A stretch of 64,000 bases of DNA from contig NZ_JAKGSG010000034.1 in the NCBI RefSeq assembly GCF_021568775.1, forward strand, positions 154,570-218,569, given 5' to 3'. The position numbers and the translations under genes are program-made. Below are positions 54,128 through 64,000 of this stretch, piece by piece (position 1 is the first letter of the stretch; each line of letters starts with the position of its first letter). Source of the stretch: Antribacter soli (lineage in GTDB: Bacteria > Actinomycetota > Actinomycetes > Actinomycetales > Cellulomonadaceae). The notes under the pieces were generated by a model. That model worked only from the letters and a program-made list of their open reading frames with translations. It was not told the origin of the DNA and searched no databases.

Positions 54128-54784
54128 TCATTCGCGGCCGAGCCAGGTGCACACGCACGCCTCGTTACCCTCGGCGTCCGCCAGGACCCACCAGGACGGG
54201 GCGTACGCGTCGGTGACGAGGCGCCCGCCGGCCGCGAGCGTCGCGGCCACCCGCTCCTCCGCCACGTCGTGGGGCACCGTGACGTCGACGTGGATCCGGT
54301 TGCGCTGGGGGCGCGGCGCGTCCATCTGCTGGAACCAGAACGACGGCGCACGCGCGGCGGGATCGACCAGGTCGTCCGGCTTGCCCTTGGCATAGCCGAG
54401 GACGGCGCGCCAGAACGGCCGCACCGCGGGCCGGTCGAGCGCGTCGATCGCGATCTCCAGCTCCTGGACGGCGCGCGGGTCGGCGCGTATCTCGAGCTCC
54501 CGCGCCGCGTCGGAGATCTGCCGGGCCAGGTCGATGTCGCGCTGCGACAGCCCGCCCACGTCGTGCGTGGTGAGCCGGACGGTGACGTGGGGATAGCGCA
54601 GGTCCACGTCCGGGTGGTGGTTCGCCGCCTCGGCGAGCTCGGTGATCGCGTCGACGAGCTCGGCGCCCGCGACGAACGACCCCGTGGCGAACCGCGCGCA
54701 CGCGGTCTGCAGCAGCACGCGCCAGTCCTCGACGCCGTCGGCCGCGTGGAACTGCCCGGGCGTGATCCGGCCCTCGGTCGTCAT
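54128..54784 (-). CDS. PCD-like plus VOC two-domain protein
   Basis: 218 residues. The first half (ITPGQFHAADGVEDWRVLLQTACARF, NHHPDVDLRYPHVTVRLTTHDVGGLSQRDIDLAR) resembles pterin-4a-carbinolamine dehydratase, whose motif is HHP...; here NHHPDVDL keeps the histidines. The second half is a VOC unit (RIHVDVTVPHD, VLADAEGNEACV). Its ATG overlaps the stop of the upstream gene, which has two further copies of the same module. Function unknown. Confidence 0.78.
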   Translation of the reverse strand: MTTEGRITPGQFHAADGVEDWRVLLQTACARFATGSFVAGAELVDAITELAEAANHHPDVDLRYPHVTVRLTTHDVGGLSQRDIDLARQISDAARELEIRADPRAVQELEIAIDALDRPAVRPFWRAVLGYAKGKPDDLVDPAARAPSFWFQQMDAPRPQRNRIHVDVTVPHDVAEERVAATLAAGGRLVTDAYAPSWWVLADAEGNEACVCTWLGRE

Positions 54785-56127
54785 GACTCCTCCTCCGCCT
54801 GTCGCGCCGCCCACGCCTCTTCGCGACCCACGCCGACCGTGATGTCCACCTCGTTGCCCTCCGGGTCCGCGACGGTCCACCAGATGGGCGCCCCGGCGTC
54901 GTAGACGATCCGGCCGCCTGCCGCGAGCGCCGCGTCGAGGCGCGCCCGCGCCTGGTCATGGGGGACGAACATGTCGACGTGGATCCGGTTGCGCTGCTCC
55001 CGCGGGGCGTCGAGCTGCTGGAAGAAGATCGAGGGGCCCCGCAGCAGCGGGTCGAAGAGGTCGGCCTCCTCGCGTTCGGCGTACCCGAGGGCGGCGGCCC
55101 AGAACCGCTGGAGCGCGGGGACGTCGAGGGCGTCGAACGTGAGCTGCACGTCACGCACGGCCGCCGGGTCGGCGGTCAGCCCGAGCTCGCGCGCCACACC
55201 CTGGATCCGCTGGGCCAGGGCGAGCCGGTCGCGGTCGATCCAGTCGTCCTCCGGCGGCCCCACGCGCAGGGTCGCCCCACCGGGGCGCAGGTCCGCGAAG
55301 AGGGCGAGCCCGGCCTCGTCGGCCAGCCGCGCGGCGGCCGCGACGAGAGTGACGCCCTGGGCGAGGTCGCGCGTGCGGTAGTACGCGCTCGCGCCCTGCA
55401 GGACGCGCCAGTCCTCGACGCCGCCGGCGGCCCGGAACGCCTCCGGGGAAAGCCACGGCTCGGAGACGGGATCGTCGAACCCCTCCCACGCCACGACGTC
55501 GGCCTCGTTGCCCTCCGGGTCGGCGAGCGTCCACCAGTGCGGTGCGAACCCGGTGTTGACGTGCCGCCCGCCCGCCGCGAACGCGGCGTCCATCACGGCC
55601 TGCCGCCGGTCGTGCGGCACGAACACGTCGAGGTGGATCCGGTTGCGCAGCGGCCGGGGCGCGTCCATCTCCTGGAACCAGATCCCGGGCCAGCGCCACT
55701 GCGGGTCGAGCAGGTCCTCGTCGCCCATCTGGCGGTGCCCCAGGACCGCCGCCCAGAACGGCATGACCGCGCCGCCGTCGAGCGCGTCGATCGTCAGCTC
55801 GACCTCTTGCACGCCCGCCGGGTCGGCGACGGCGCCCAGCTCCGCCGCCGCGGCAGAGACCGCCCGGGCCAGCTCGGCGTCGGCCGCGCCGAACCGCCCA
55901 TCGCTCCCTCGCAGCCGCACGACGACGCCCTCGCGACGCAGGTCGACGTCGGGATGGTCCGCCCCGGTGGCCACCTCGCCGACGCGTTCGAGCAGCGCCG
56001 CGCCCGCGGCGAGCGAGCCCGTGCGGAAAAGCGCGCTCGCGCCGCGCGCGAGGACCCGCCAGTCCCCCACGCCCTGCTGCCCCTGGAACTCCTGCGCGGT
56101 CCAGCCGCGCGCCTCGTCGACCGTCAT
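54781..56127 (-). CDS. Tandem (PCD-like plus VOC) x 2 protein
   Basis: 448 residues consisting of two consecutive copies (about 1-222 and 223-440) of the module seen in the next gene. Each begins with a G-x-x-DWRVL-x-x-A motif, has a degenerate PCD unit (ADHPDVDL in copy 1, LALFADL in copy 2, so the dehydratase histidine pair is lost), and ends in a VOC unit (NRIHLDVFVPHD / NRIHVDMFVPHD; DPEGNEADV / DPEGNEVDI). No known pathway. Cotranscribed with the following gene through the ATGA overlap. Confidence 0.8.
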   Translation of the reverse strand: MTVDEARGWTAQEFQGQQGVGDWRVLARGASALFRTGSLAAGAALLERVGEVATGADHPDVDLRREGVVVRLRGSDGRFGAADAELARAVSAAAAELGAVADPAGVQEVELTIDALDGGAVMPFWAAVLGHRQMGDEDLLDPQWRWPGIWFQEMDAPRPLRNRIHLDVFVPHDRRQAVMDAAFAAGGRHVNTGFAPHWWTLADPEGNEADVVAWEGFDDPVSEPWLSPEAFRAAGGVEDWRVLQGASAYYRTRDLAQGVTLVAAAARLADEAGLALFADLRPGGATLRVGPPEDDWIDRDRLALAQRIQGVARELGLTADPAAVRDVQLTFDALDVPALQRFWAAALGYAEREEADLFDPLLRGPSIFFQQLDAPREQRNRIHVDMFVPHDQARARLDAALAAGGRIVYDAGAPIWWTVADPEGNEVDITVGVGREEAWAARQAEEES

Positions 56128-56163
56128 TTCCTCACCCTGCCACGAGCCACTGACACTCGTTGC

Positions 56164-57864
56164 TCAGCCCAGGACGGCGCCGCGCGACGCGGACTGGACC
56201 AGCTTCGTGTACTTGGCGAGCACGCCGCGGGTGTACTGGTGCGGCAGCGGCGCCCAGCCGATGCGACGGGCGGCCAGCTCTGCGTCGTCGACCAGCAGGT
56301 CGAGCGTCTTCGCAGCGACGTCGAGGCGGACCGGGTCGCCGTCGCGCACGAACGCGATGGGCCCGGCGTCGACGGCCTCGGGCGCGATGTGCCCGACGCA
56401 CAGGCCGGTGGTGCCGCCGGAGAACCGCCCGTCGGTGACCAGCAGCACGTCCTTGCCGAGGCCCGCGCCCTTGATGGCGCCGGTGATGGCGAGCATCTCG
56501 CGCATCCCCGGCCCTCCCTTGGGCCCCTCGTGGCGGATCACCACCACGTCCCCCGCCTGGATGGTCCCGTCCTCCAGCGCGTCGAGCGCGGCACGCTCCC
56601 GCTCGAACACCCGCGCGGTGCCCTCGAAGACGTCGGCGTCGAAGCCGGCGGACTTCACGACCGCTCCCTCGGGGGCGAGCGAGCCGTGCAGGATCGTGAT
56701 GCCGCCCGTGCGGTGGATCGGGTCGTCCATGGCTCGCAGGATCTTGCCGTCGGGGTCGGGCGGGGAGATCTCGGCGAGGTTCTCGGCCACCGTGCGCCCG
56801 GACACGGTCAGGCAGTCGCCGTGCAGCAGGCCGGCGTCGAGCAGCGCCTTCATCACGACGGGCACCCCGCCGATGCGGTCGACGTCGTTCATGACGTACC
56901 GGCCGAAGGGCTTGAGGTCGCCCAGGTGCGGCACCCGGTCGGAGATCCGGTCGAAGTCGTCCAGGGTCAGGTCGACCTCCGCCTCGTGCGCGATGGCGAG
57001 CAGGTGCAGCACCGCGTTGGTGGAGCCGCCGAACGCCATGACGACGGCGATCGCGTTCTCGAACGCCTCCTTCGTCATGATGTCGCGCGCGGTGATGCCG
57101 CGGCGGAGCAGCTCCACCACGGCCTCGCCGGAGCGGTGCGCCCACAGGTCGCGGCGCCGGTCGGCCGACGGCGGCGCCGCGGACCCCGGCAGCGACATGC
57201 CGAGTGCCTCCGCGGCCGACGCCATGGTGTTCGCCGTGTACATGCCGCCGCAGGCGCCTTCGCCGGGGCAGACCGCGCGCTCGATGCGGTCGACGTCCTC
57301 CCGGCTCATGAGCCCGCGGGCGCACGCGCCGACGGCCTCGAACGCGTCTATGAGCGTGACCTGCTTCTCGGTGCCGTCCTCGAGCTTCACCCAGCCCGGC
57401 ATGATCGTGCCGGCGTAGAGGAAGACGCTCGCCAGGTCGAGGCGCGCGGCGGCCATGAGCATCCCGGGCAGCGACTTGTCGCAGCCCGCGAGCAGCACCG
57501 ACCCGTCGAGCCGCTCGGCCTGCATCACCGTCTCGACCGAGTCGGCAATGACGTCACGGGACACGAGCGAGAAGTGCATGCCCTCGTGGCCCATGGAGAT
57601 GCCGTCGGACACCGAGATGGTCCCGAACTGCAGCGGGTAGCCGCCACCTGCGTGGACGCCCTCCTTGGCGGCCTGCGCGAGGCGGTCGAGCGACAGGTTG
57701 CAGGGCGTGATCTCGTTCCACGAGCTCGCCACGCCGATCTGGGGTTTGGCGAAGTCTTCGTCGCCGAGGCCGACGGCCCGGAGCATGCCGCGCGCGGCGG
57801 TCGCCTCCAGGCCGTCGGTAACCTGCCGAGAGCGTGGCTTGACGTCGGGAGCGCCGCTGGTCAT
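56164..57864 (-). CDS. ilvD: Dihydroxy-acid dehydratase, short type
   Basis: 566 residues. IlvD/Edd fold with cysteines in [12 protein letters not shown] and [16 protein letters not shown] and in [10 protein letters not shown]; the pattern is that of the plant/Mycobacterium [2Fe-2S] type. [21 protein letters not shown] is conserved. Dehydrates dihydroxy acids to 2-oxo acids for Val and Ile. Lies 24 bp after a second, longer ilvD of the E. coli type, so there are two enzymes of one step in tandem. Confidence 0.93.
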   Translation of the reverse strand: MTSGAPDVKPRSRQVTDGLEATAARGMLRAVGLGDEDFAKPQIGVASSWNEITPCNLSLDRLAQAAKEGVHAGGGYPLQFGTISVSDGISMGHEGMHFSLVSRDVIADSVETVMQAERLDGSVLLAGCDKSLPGMLMAAARLDLASVFLYAGTIMPGWVKLEDGTEKQVTLIDAFEAVGACARGLMSREDVDRIERAVCPGEGACGGMYTANTMASAAEALGMSLPGSAAPPSADRRRDLWAHRSGEAVVELLRRGITARDIMTKEAFENAIAVVMAFGGSTNAVLHLLAIAHEAEVDLTLDDFDRISDRVPHLGDLKPFGRYVMNDVDRIGGVPVVMKALLDAGLLHGDCLTVSGRTVAENLAEISPPDPDGKILRAMDDPIHRTGGITILHGSLAPEGAVVKSAGFDADVFEGTARVFERERAALDALEDGTIQAGDVVVIRHEGPKGGPGMREMLAITGAIKGAGLGKDVLLVTDGRFSGGTTGLCVGHIAPEAVDAGPIAFVRDGDPVRLDVAAKTLDLLVDDAELAARRIGWAPLPHQYTRGVLAKYTKLVQSASRGAVLG

Positions 57865-57888
57865 GGCCCCGAGCCTATGCCTGGGACC

Positions 57889-59751
57889 TCAGCGCCGCCG
57901 CAGGAGCGACACGTCCCGGACGGCACCGCGGTCGGCCGACGTCGCCATCGCGGCGTACGCCTGCAGCGCCGCGGACACGTACCGCTCGCGCTTCTGGGGC
58001 TGCCACGGCCGCTCGGACGACTCCATCTTGGCGCGCCGCTCGGCGAGGACCTCGTCCGGCACGTTGATCCGGATGAGCCGCGTCTCGACGTCGATCTCGA
58101 TCTCGTCGCCGTCCTCGATCAGGCCGATGGCCCCGCCCGCGGCGGCCTCGGGCGACACGTGGCCCACGGAGATGCCGCTCGACCCGCCGGAGAACCGGCC
58201 GTCGGTGATCAGCGCGCACACCTTGCCCAGGCCGCGGCCCTTGATGTACGACGTCGGGTACAGCATCTCCTGCATGCCCGGCCCGCCCGCCGGACCCTCG
58301 TACCGCACGACGACGACGTGCCCCGGCTCGACCTGCTTCGTCAGGATCTTCTCGACAGCCTCGTCCTGCGACTCGCACACGAGGGCCTTGCCCACGAAGT
58401 GGAAGACGTCGGGGTCGATCCCGGCGGTCTTGATGACCGCACCGTCCTCGGCGAGATTGCCGCGCAGCACCGCGAGGCCGCCCTCGACCGTGTACGCGTG
58501 GGCGAGGTCGCGGATGCAGCCCTCGGCCGCGTCGGTGTCCAGGGACTCCCACCGGTTCGACGTCGAGAAAGCGCGGGTGGTGCGCACCCCGCCCGGCGCG
58601 GCGTGGAACAGCTCCAGCGCCCGGTCGGTGGCCTTGCCGCTCCGGATGTCCCACGCGTCGAGCCAGTCCCGGAGGGTGGACGTGTGGACGCTCGTCACGT
58701 CGTGGTCGAGCAGGCCTGCCCGGTCGAGCTCGCCCAGCAGGGCGGGGATGCCACCGGCCCGGTGCACGTCCTCCATGTGGTAGTCCGGGTGGTTCGGCGC
58801 GACCTTCGACAGGCACGGCACACGGCGGCTGATCTCGTCGATGTCGGCGAGCGTGAAGTCGATCTCCGCCTCCTGGGCGGCGGCGAGGATGTGCAGCACC
58901 GTGTTCGTCGAGCCGCCCATGGCGACGTCGAGCGTCATCGCGTTGGCGAACGCGGCCCGCGTGGCGATGCCGCGCGGCGACGCCGTGTCGTCCTCGTCCT
59001 CGTAGTACCGGCGGGCGAGGTCCACGATCGTGCGGCCGGCCTCGAGGAACAGCTCGCGCCGGGCGGTGTGCGTGGCGAGGGTGGACCCGTTGCCGGGCAG
59101 CGACAGCCCGAGCGCCTCGGTGAGGCAGTTCATCGAGTTCGCGGTGAACATGCCCGAGCAGGACCCGCACGTGGGGCAGGCGTTCTCCTCGACCCGGCCC
59201 AGCGCGTCGTCGGACACGTTGTCGTCGGCCGAGTAGTTGATCGCGTTGATCAGGTTGAGGTGGGTCTTGGCGACGCCGTCGGCCACGATCGCCTTGCCGG
59301 CCTCCATCGGCCCGCCCGAGACGAAGATGACCGGGATGTTGAGCCGCAGCGCGGCGTTGAGCATGCCTGGCGTGATCTTGTCGCAGTTGGAGATGCACAC
59401 CAGGGCGTCGGCCGTGTGCGCGCCCACCATGTACTCGACCGAGTCCGCGATGAGGTCGCGGCTGGGCAGCGAGTAGAGCATGCCGGCGTGGCCCATGGCG
59501 ATGCCGTCGTCGACGGCGATCGTGTTGAACTCCTTCGCCACGCCGCCGGCCTCGCGCACCGCTGACGCCACGAGGTCGCCCATGTCCTTGAGGTGGACGT
59601 GCCCCGGCACGAACTGCGTGTAGGAGTTCGCGATCGCGATGATCGGCTTGCCGAAGTCCGAGGTCTCCATGCCGGTGGCGCGCCACAGCGCGCGGGCACC
59701 GGCCATGTTGCGGCCGTGGGTGGACGTCCGGGAGCGCAGAGGGCGGCTCAT
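57889..59751 (-). CDS. ilvD: Dihydroxy-acid dehydratase, long type
   Basis: 620 residues. Iron-sulfur cysteines in [10 protein letters not shown] and [21 protein letters not shown], as in E. coli IlvD ([4Fe-4S]). The [23 protein letters not shown] motif is present. Same reaction as the adjacent short IlvD; the two probably differ in oxygen or iron sensitivity. ATG with AGGAGA four bases before. A 7-bp GC hairpin separates it from the GNAT gene upstream. Confidence 0.95.
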   Translation of the reverse strand: MSRPLRSRTSTHGRNMAGARALWRATGMETSDFGKPIIAIANSYTQFVPGHVHLKDMGDLVASAVREAGGVAKEFNTIAVDDGIAMGHAGMLYSLPSRDLIADSVEYMVGAHTADALVCISNCDKITPGMLNAALRLNIPVIFVSGGPMEAGKAIVADGVAKTHLNLINAINYSADDNVSDDALGRVEENACPTCGSCSGMFTANSMNCLTEALGLSLPGNGSTLATHTARRELFLEAGRTIVDLARRYYEDEDDTASPRGIATRAAFANAMTLDVAMGGSTNTVLHILAAAQEAEIDFTLADIDEISRRVPCLSKVAPNHPDYHMEDVHRAGGIPALLGELDRAGLLDHDVTSVHTSTLRDWLDAWDIRSGKATDRALELFHAAPGGVRTTRAFSTSNRWESLDTDAAEGCIRDLAHAYTVEGGLAVLRGNLAEDGAVIKTAGIDPDVFHFVGKALVCESQDEAVEKILTKQVEPGHVVVVRYEGPAGGPGMQEMLYPTSYIKGRGLGKVCALITDGRFSGGSSGISVGHVSPEAAAGGAIGLIEDGDEIEIDVETRLIRINVPDEVLAERRAKMESSERPWQPQKRERYVSAALQAYAAMATSADRGAVRDVSLLRRR

Positions 59752-59786
59752 GATTCTCCTTCACGAATGGCTGCCTGGGAGCCTAA

Positions 59787-59805
59787 CCCCGCCCAGGAGG
59801 CGGGG
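59787..59805 (-). terminator. Hairpin after the gatCAB-GNAT operon
   Basis: CCCCGCC, 5-nt loop, GGCGGGG; 38 bp past the GNAT stop and 36 bp before the ilvD start. A GC stem without a U-run. Confidence 0.5.
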
Positions 59806-59842
59806 GGACGAGGGGTCACACTTCGGACAGTGCTTCTCTGCG

Positions 59843-60424
59843 TCAGACTCCCGCCCGGAACTCGTCCTCGAGGACGCTCATGACGATCGCGTCCGCCCAG
59901 CCGTCGCCGTCGCGGTACACGTCGCGCAGGCGGCCCTCCTCGCGGAACCCCAGCGACCCGTACAGCGCGCGGGCACGCGGGTTGATGCTGAGCACATCGA
60001 GGCTGACGCGGTGCAGCCGGGGGCCTGGGACCCCCGGCGCACCGTCGAACGCGAAGCGCAGCACCTCGAGGATCGCCTCGCGGCCGTAGCCGCGGCCCCG
60101 GTAGTCGGGCAGCATCTGCAGCCTCAGGTTCGCCGAGCGCGCGTCCTCGTCGATCTGGTTCAGCACGATCTCGCCGATCAGGTCGTCGCTGATCGGCACG
60201 CCGTCCCGCATCGCGGCGGGCGTGACCGCCCAGTCGTACCGGCCGGGCCGGTCGCCGACCGTCGCGGTCCACTCGTCGATCTGCGCGCGCGTGAACGTCG
60301 CCGTCGTCCCGGTCAGGCGGATGCCCTCCGGGTCCTGCAGCGACTCCCACAACCGATCCGCGTCCCGCGCCTCGATGGGCCGGAGCCGCATCATCTCGCC
60401 GTGCAGCTCCGGACCACGGGTCAC
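59843..60424 (-). CDS. GNAT N-acetyltransferase
   Basis: 193 residues from a GTG that overlaps the gatB stop. RimJ/RimL-like [33 protein letters not shown], acetyl-CoA loop [14 protein letters not shown], and [20 protein letters not shown]. The family acetylates protein N-termini or small amines. Translational coupling with gatB suggests constitutive low-level expression rather than a linked role. Confidence 0.87.
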   Translation of the reverse strand: MTRGPELHGEMMRLRPIEARDADRLWESLQDPEGIRLTGTTATFTRAQIDEWTATVGDRPGRYDWAVTPAAMRDGVPISDDLIGEIVLNQIDEDARSANLRLQMLPDYRGRGYGREAILEVLRFAFDGAPGVPGPRLHRVSLDVLSINPRARALYGSLGFREEGRLRDVYRDGDGWADAIVMSVLEDEFRAGV

Positions 60425-61929
60425 GCGCCGATCCTCTCCAGGACCAGCTCGCGCACCCGGGAGGCGTCCGCCTGGCCCCGGGTGGCCTTCATGACCGCGC
60501 CGATGATCGCGCCGACCGGGCCGAGGTTGCCGCCCTTGACCTTTGCGACGATGTCCGGCTGGGCTGCCAGCGCGGCGTCGATGGCCTCGAGCAGCGGGCC
60601 GTCGTCGGACACGACCTCGAGGCCGCGGGCGACCACGACCGCCTCCGGGTCCCCCTCGCCGGCGAGGACGCCCTCGAGCACCTGGCGCGCCAGCTTGTCG
60701 TTGATGCGACCCGAGTCGACGAGCCCCTGGAGCTGCGCGATCTGCGCGGGCGTCACGGTCAGCTCCTCGAGCGTCACCTCGTCCTGCTTGGCCCGACGGG
60801 CGAGCTCGCCCATCCACCACTTGCGCGCACCCGCCGGGCTCGTGCCCGCCGCGACGGTCGCCTCGATCAGGTCGAGGGCGCCCGCGTTGACGACGTCGCG
60901 CATCTCCGCGTCCGCGTAGCCCCAGTCGGCCTGCAGGCGGTTCCGGCGCGCGACCGGCATCTCGGGCAGCGAGGCGCGGATCTCCTCGACCCACTCGCGG
61001 CTCGGCGCGACCGGCACCAGGTCCGGCTCGGGGAAGTAGCGGTAGTCCTCGGCGTCGGACTTCACGCGGCCCGACGTCGTCACGCCCGTGTCCTCGTGCC
61101 AGTGGCGCGTCTCCTGGATCACCGGCAGGCCGGCGTCGAGGACCCCGGCCTGCCGGGAGACCTCGAAGCGCACCGCGCGCTCGACCGAGCGGAACGAGTT
61201 CACGTTCTTCGTCTCGGTACGGGTGCCGAGCGGATCGTTCGCGGTGGGGCGCAGGGACACGTTCACGTCCGCCCGGACGTTGCCGCGCTCCATGCGCGCC
61301 TCGGACACGTCGAGGGCACGGAAGATGTCGCGCAGCGTCTGGACGTACGCGCGGGCCACTTCGGGCGCCCGGTCGCCGACGCCGGTGATCGGGCGCGTCA
61401 CGATCTCGACGAGGGGGATGCCCGCGCGGTTGTAGTCCACGAGCGAGTACTCCGCGCCGTGGATGCGGCCCGTCGCGCCGCCCACGTGCGTGTTCTTGCC
61501 CGCGTCCTCCTCCATGTGCGCGCGCTCGATCTCGACCCGGAACAGCGACCCGTCCTCGAGCTCGACGTCGATCCAGCCGTCGTAGGCGATGGGCTCGTCG
61601 TACTGCGAGGTCTGGAAGTTCTTCGGCACGTCCGGGTAGAAGTAGTTCTTCCGCGCGAACCGGCAGCTCTCGGCGATCGTGCAGTTCAGCGCAAGCCCGA
61701 TCCGGATCGCGTACTCGACGGCCTTGCCGTTGAGCACCGGCAGCGCCCCCGGCAGGCCCAGCGACACCGGGGTCACCTGGGTGTTCGGGGCCGCGCCGAA
61801 CGACACCTCGGCGGAGCAGAACATCTTCGTGCGGGTGCCGAGCTCCACGTGGACCTCGATGCCCAGCACCGGGTCGTAGCGGCGGACGGCGTCTTCGTAG
61901 CCGACCAGGTCGGTCGTCAGCGCGGTCAC
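60421..61929 (-). CDS. gatB: Asp/Glu-tRNA amidotransferase subunit B
   Basis: 502 residues. Kinase-like cradle domain with [26 protein letters not shown] and [34 protein letters not shown], then the helical and YqeY tail domain ([23 protein letters not shown]). Phosphorylates and amidates Glu-tRNA(Gln)/Asp-tRNA(Asn) with GatA and GatC. GTG start overlapping gatA stop. Confidence 0.97.
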   Translation of the reverse strand: MTALTTDLVGYEDAVRRYDPVLGIEVHVELGTRTKMFCSAEVSFGAAPNTQVTPVSLGLPGALPVLNGKAVEYAIRIGLALNCTIAESCRFARKNYFYPDVPKNFQTSQYDEPIAYDGWIDVELEDGSLFRVEIERAHMEEDAGKNTHVGGATGRIHGAEYSLVDYNRAGIPLVEIVTRPITGVGDRAPEVARAYVQTLRDIFRALDVSEARMERGNVRADVNVSLRPTANDPLGTRTETKNVNSFRSVERAVRFEVSRQAGVLDAGLPVIQETRHWHEDTGVTTSGRVKSDAEDYRYFPEPDLVPVAPSREWVEEIRASLPEMPVARRNRLQADWGYADAEMRDVVNAGALDLIEATVAAGTSPAGARKWWMGELARRAKQDEVTLEELTVTPAQIAQLQGLVDSGRINDKLARQVLEGVLAGEGDPEAVVVARGLEVVSDDGPLLEAIDAALAAQPDIVAKVKGGNLGPVGAIIGAVMKATRGQADASRVRELVLERIGA

Positions 61930-63458
61930 AGTGTCATCTCCGTCGTCGTCAGCCCGAGCTCGGGGGCCCGGTCCAGCAGGGGCCCGCCCCAGGTCGTCTC
62001 GAGGGCCGCCTCGAGTGCGGCCCCCACGCGGTACAGGCGGTCGTCGGCCTTGGCCGGGGCCAGGATCTGGAAGCCGACCGGCAGACCGTCGTCGGACAGG
62101 CCGTTCGGCACGGACATGCCCGGCACGCCGGCCAGGTTCGCGGGGATCGTCGCCACGTCGTTCAGGTACATCGCCAGCGGGTCGTCGAGCTTCTCGCCGA
62201 ACTTGAACGCCGTGGTGGGCGCCGTGGGCGACACCAGGATGTCCACCTGCTCGAACGCGGCCGCGAAGTCACGCTGGATCAGCGTGCGCACCTTCTGGGC
62301 GCTGCCGTAGTAGGCGTCGTAGTAGCCCGCGCTCAGGGCGTACGTGCCGAGGATGATGCGGCGCTTCACCTCGTCGCCGAAGCCCGCGCCGCGCGTCGCG
62401 GCCATGACGCGCTCGGCCGTGACCGGGCCGTCGGCGGGCTCGACCCGCAGGCCGAAGCGCATGCCGTCGAACTTCGCCAGGTTGCTCGACGCCTCGCTCG
62501 GCATGATCAGGTAGTACGCGTCGAGCGCGTACGTGAAGTGCGGGCACGACACCTCGACGACCTCGGCACCGAGACCCCGCAGGATCTCGAGCGACTCGGC
62601 GAAGCGTGCGCTCACGCCCTCCTGGTAGCCCTCGCCCGACAGCTCCTTGACCACACCGACCCGGAGGCCCGCCAGGTCGCCCGTCGCGCCCTGGCGCGCC
62701 GCCTCGACGAGCCTCGGCAGCGGTTCTGCGATCGACGTGGAGTCGCGCGGGTCGTGGCCGCCGATCAGCTCGTGCAGCAGCGCGGCGTCGAGCACCGTGC
62801 GCGTGACGGGGCCCGCCTGGTCGAGCGACGACGCCATGGCGATGAGGCCGTAGCGCGAGACGCCGCCGTAGGTGGGCTTCACGCCGACCGTGCCGGTGAC
62901 AGCGCCGGGCTGGCGGATCGAGCCACCCGTGTCGGTGCCGATCGCCAGCGGGGCCTCGAAGGCCGCGACCGCCGCGGCGGAGCCACCCCCCGAGCCGCCC
63001 GGGATGCGGTCCAGGTCCCACGGGTTCTTCGTGTTGCCGTACGCGGAGTGCTCCGTGGAGGAACCCATCGCGAACTCGTCCATGTTCGTCTTGCCCAGGA
63101 TCGGCAGGCGCGCCGCGCGGAGGCGCTCGACGAGCGTCGCGTCGTACGGCGGGATCCAGCCCTCGAGGATCTTCGAGCCCGCCGTGGTCGGCATGCCCTT
63201 CGTGACGACCACGTCCTTGACCGCGATGGGAACGCCCGCCAGGGGGTGCAGCTCCTCGCCCGCGGCGCGACGCTCGTCGACGTCGCGCGCAGTGGCCAGG
63301 GCCTCGTCCGCGTTGACGTACAGGAACGCGTTCAGGTCGCCGTCCACGCTCGCGATGCGGTCCAGGTGCGCCTGCGTCGCCTCCGCGCTCGAGATCTCGC
63401 CGCCCGCCAGGGCACCCGCCAGGTCCGCCGCGCTCAGCCGCGTGATGTCGCCGGTCAT
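61926..63458 (-). CDS. gatA: Asp/Glu-tRNA amidotransferase subunit A
   Basis: 510 residues. Amidase-signature enzyme with catalytic Lys in [13 protein letters not shown], the Ser-cis-Ser-Lys loop [17 protein letters not shown] and nucleophile in [12 protein letters not shown]. Releases ammonia from glutamine for GatB. Starts one base after the gatC stop. Presence of gatCAB implies no direct GlnRS and/or AsnRS route. Confidence 0.98.
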   Translation of the reverse strand: MTGDITRLSAADLAGALAGGEISSAEATQAHLDRIASVDGDLNAFLYVNADEALATARDVDERRAAGEELHPLAGVPIAVKDVVVTKGMPTTAGSKILEGWIPPYDATLVERLRAARLPILGKTNMDEFAMGSSTEHSAYGNTKNPWDLDRIPGGSGGGSAAAVAAFEAPLAIGTDTGGSIRQPGAVTGTVGVKPTYGGVSRYGLIAMASSLDQAGPVTRTVLDAALLHELIGGHDPRDSTSIAEPLPRLVEAARQGATGDLAGLRVGVVKELSGEGYQEGVSARFAESLEILRGLGAEVVEVSCPHFTYALDAYYLIMPSEASSNLAKFDGMRFGLRVEPADGPVTAERVMAATRGAGFGDEVKRRIILGTYALSAGYYDAYYGSAQKVRTLIQRDFAAAFEQVDILVSPTAPTTAFKFGEKLDDPLAMYLNDVATIPANLAGVPGMSVPNGLSDDGLPVGFQILAPAKADDRLYRVGAALEAALETTWGGPLLDRAPELGLTTTEMTL

Positions 63459-63459
63459 C

Positions 63460-63756
63460 TCACTCCTCCCCGAGGATCTGCGGCACGAGGAAACGACCCT
63501 CGTCCTGCTGCGGCGCTGCGGCCAGCACGTCCTGCACCGGCAGGGCCGGCAGGGGGACGTCCTCGCGGAACACGTTCGTCAGCGGGAGGGGGTGGCTCGT
63601 TGCCGGCACGTCGGCGGTGGCGATCTCGCTCACGCGGGCGATGGACTCGACGATCACGTCGAGCTCGCCGGCGAGGCGGTCGACCTCGTCAGGGCGCAGG
63701 TCGATCCGCGCCAGCGCAGCCACGCGCGCGACCTCGTCACGGGAGATGGTGGACAT
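63460..63756 (-). CDS. gatC: Asp/Glu-tRNA amidotransferase subunit C
   Basis: 98 residues, normal for the family. [43 protein letters not shown] is the N-terminal helical signature and the tail [35 protein letters not shown] contacts GatA. Stabilises the GatAB complex. First gene of the gatCAB-GNAT operon; the promoter lies in the 120 bp to the rRNA terminator. Confidence 0.96.
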   Translation of the reverse strand: MSTISRDEVARVAALARIDLRPDEVDRLAGELDVIVESIARVSEIATADVPATSHPLPLTNVFREDVPLPALPVQDVLAAAPQQDEGRFLVPQILGEE

Positions 63757-63879
63757 GGCTGCAGTCTAGTCAAGGCCGACCGCCCGACGACGCGGTTCCA
63801 GAGGGCCACTTCTGTGGCGTGGACCCGTGTTGTGCCCCGCGCGCACAGGTTCCGGACCCTGGTAGGGGTCTGGAAATGC

Positions 63880-63913
63880 GTGAAGGCCCGCACCGGGGGG
63901 TGCGGGCCTTCAC
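63880..63913 (-). terminator. rRNA operon terminator
   Basis: A perfect 15-bp stem, GTGAAGGCCCGCACC with its complement, around a 4-nt loop, 9 bp past the 5S rRNA 3' end. An overlapping palindrome CCTTCAC-GTGAAGG (63907-63920) may form a second stem. Confidence 0.85.
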
Positions 63914-63921
63914 GTGAAGGG

Positions 63922-64000
63922 TGTTCGGCGGCGTCCTACTCTCCCACCCCGTCACCAGGGCAGTACCATCGGCGCTGAAGGGCTGAGCTTCCGGGTTCGG
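63922..64000 (-). rRNA. rrf: 5S ribosomal RNA, 3' part
   Basis: The minus strand reads CCGAACCCGGAAGCTCAGCC ... GATGGTACTGCC ... GGGAGAGTAGGACGCCGCCG, the conserved 3' two thirds of actinobacterial 5S rRNA, ending at about 63922. The rest of the rRNA operon lies beyond the right edge and is transcribed toward gatC, with the terminator in between. Confidence 0.95.

Noticed and set aside
54958..59565. Plus-strand open frame of 1535 codons opposite VOC and ilvD genes
   Set aside because: Runs antisense across four clear genes and their gaps; no start signal and no recognisable domain. Typical mirror frame caused by GC bias.

Overview
The window reads as a chromosomal segment of a very GC-rich actinobacterium, most likely from the order Micrococcales (Cellulomonas/Promicromonospora-type). 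The grounds are strong G/C bias at third codon positions, many GTG starts, 4-bp GTGA/ATGA stop-start overlaps, a gatCAB-ilvD-ilvBNC-leuB-ilvE-cimA block, an APH/SGNH/AA10 secretome typical of soil actinobacteria, and a 5S rRNA at the right edge. Genus is inference. No gene-free stretch exceeds about 300 bp. I see no tRNA, insertion sequence, prophage or CRISPR array.

Layout. 1-7.6 kb: two non-ribosomal peptide synthetase genes on the minus strand (A-T-C-A-T, then C-A running off the left edge), with adenylation pockets that read by eye as unknown/Ala-like, Gly and Asp-like. 7.7-20.3 kb: housekeeping and accessory genes, including a FAH-family hydrolase, methyltransferase, DUF418 membrane protein, PhzF protein, aldo/keto reductase, lipoprotein esterase, an AA10 copper monooxygenase with CBM5/12, two tandem APH(3')-like kinases, a YbaK deacylase, a TauE exporter and a secreted SGNH lipase. 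20.4-26 kb: a Ski2/HelY-like helicase, YccF, YggS, and an ECF sigma factor carrying its own membrane anchor and extracytoplasmic domain. 26-30.5 kb: a muramic-acid recycling locus (murQ, BadF-type sugar kinase, RpiR/SIS regulator) around a lipoate ligase gene, with a perfect 19-bp palindrome in the kinase promoter region.

30.5-44.3 kb and 56-60 kb: branched-chain amino acid synthesis: cimA, ilvE, leuB, ilvC, ilvN, ilvB, and two different ilvD types. Both cimA and ilvBNC are preceded by a short leader peptide ending in Ile/Leu/Val codons followed by an intrinsic terminator, so both look controlled by transcription attenuation. An ABC-2 exporter, an AlkZ-like protein, a VOC protein and an ASCH protein are interspersed, with unusually long perfect hairpins between several genes.

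44.4-54.1 kb lies inside this amino-acid cluster and is the most unusual part: a tightly overlapping five-gene operon (OleA-like thiolase, GT2 glycosyltransferase, cytochrome P450, OleC-like beta-lactone synthetase, OleD-like reductase) facing a second P450 and a three-gene ABC exporter. Ole enzymes condense two acyl chains, reduce the beta-keto acid and close a beta-lactone. OleB, which would decarboxylate the lactone to an olefin, is absent here, so a tailored, exported beta-lactone lipid is a reasonable hypothesis. 54.1-56.1 kb: two genes built from three copies of a PCD-like plus VOC module. 59.8-64 kb: GNAT acetyltransferase, gatB, gatA, gatC, an rRNA terminator and the 3' part of 5S rRNA.
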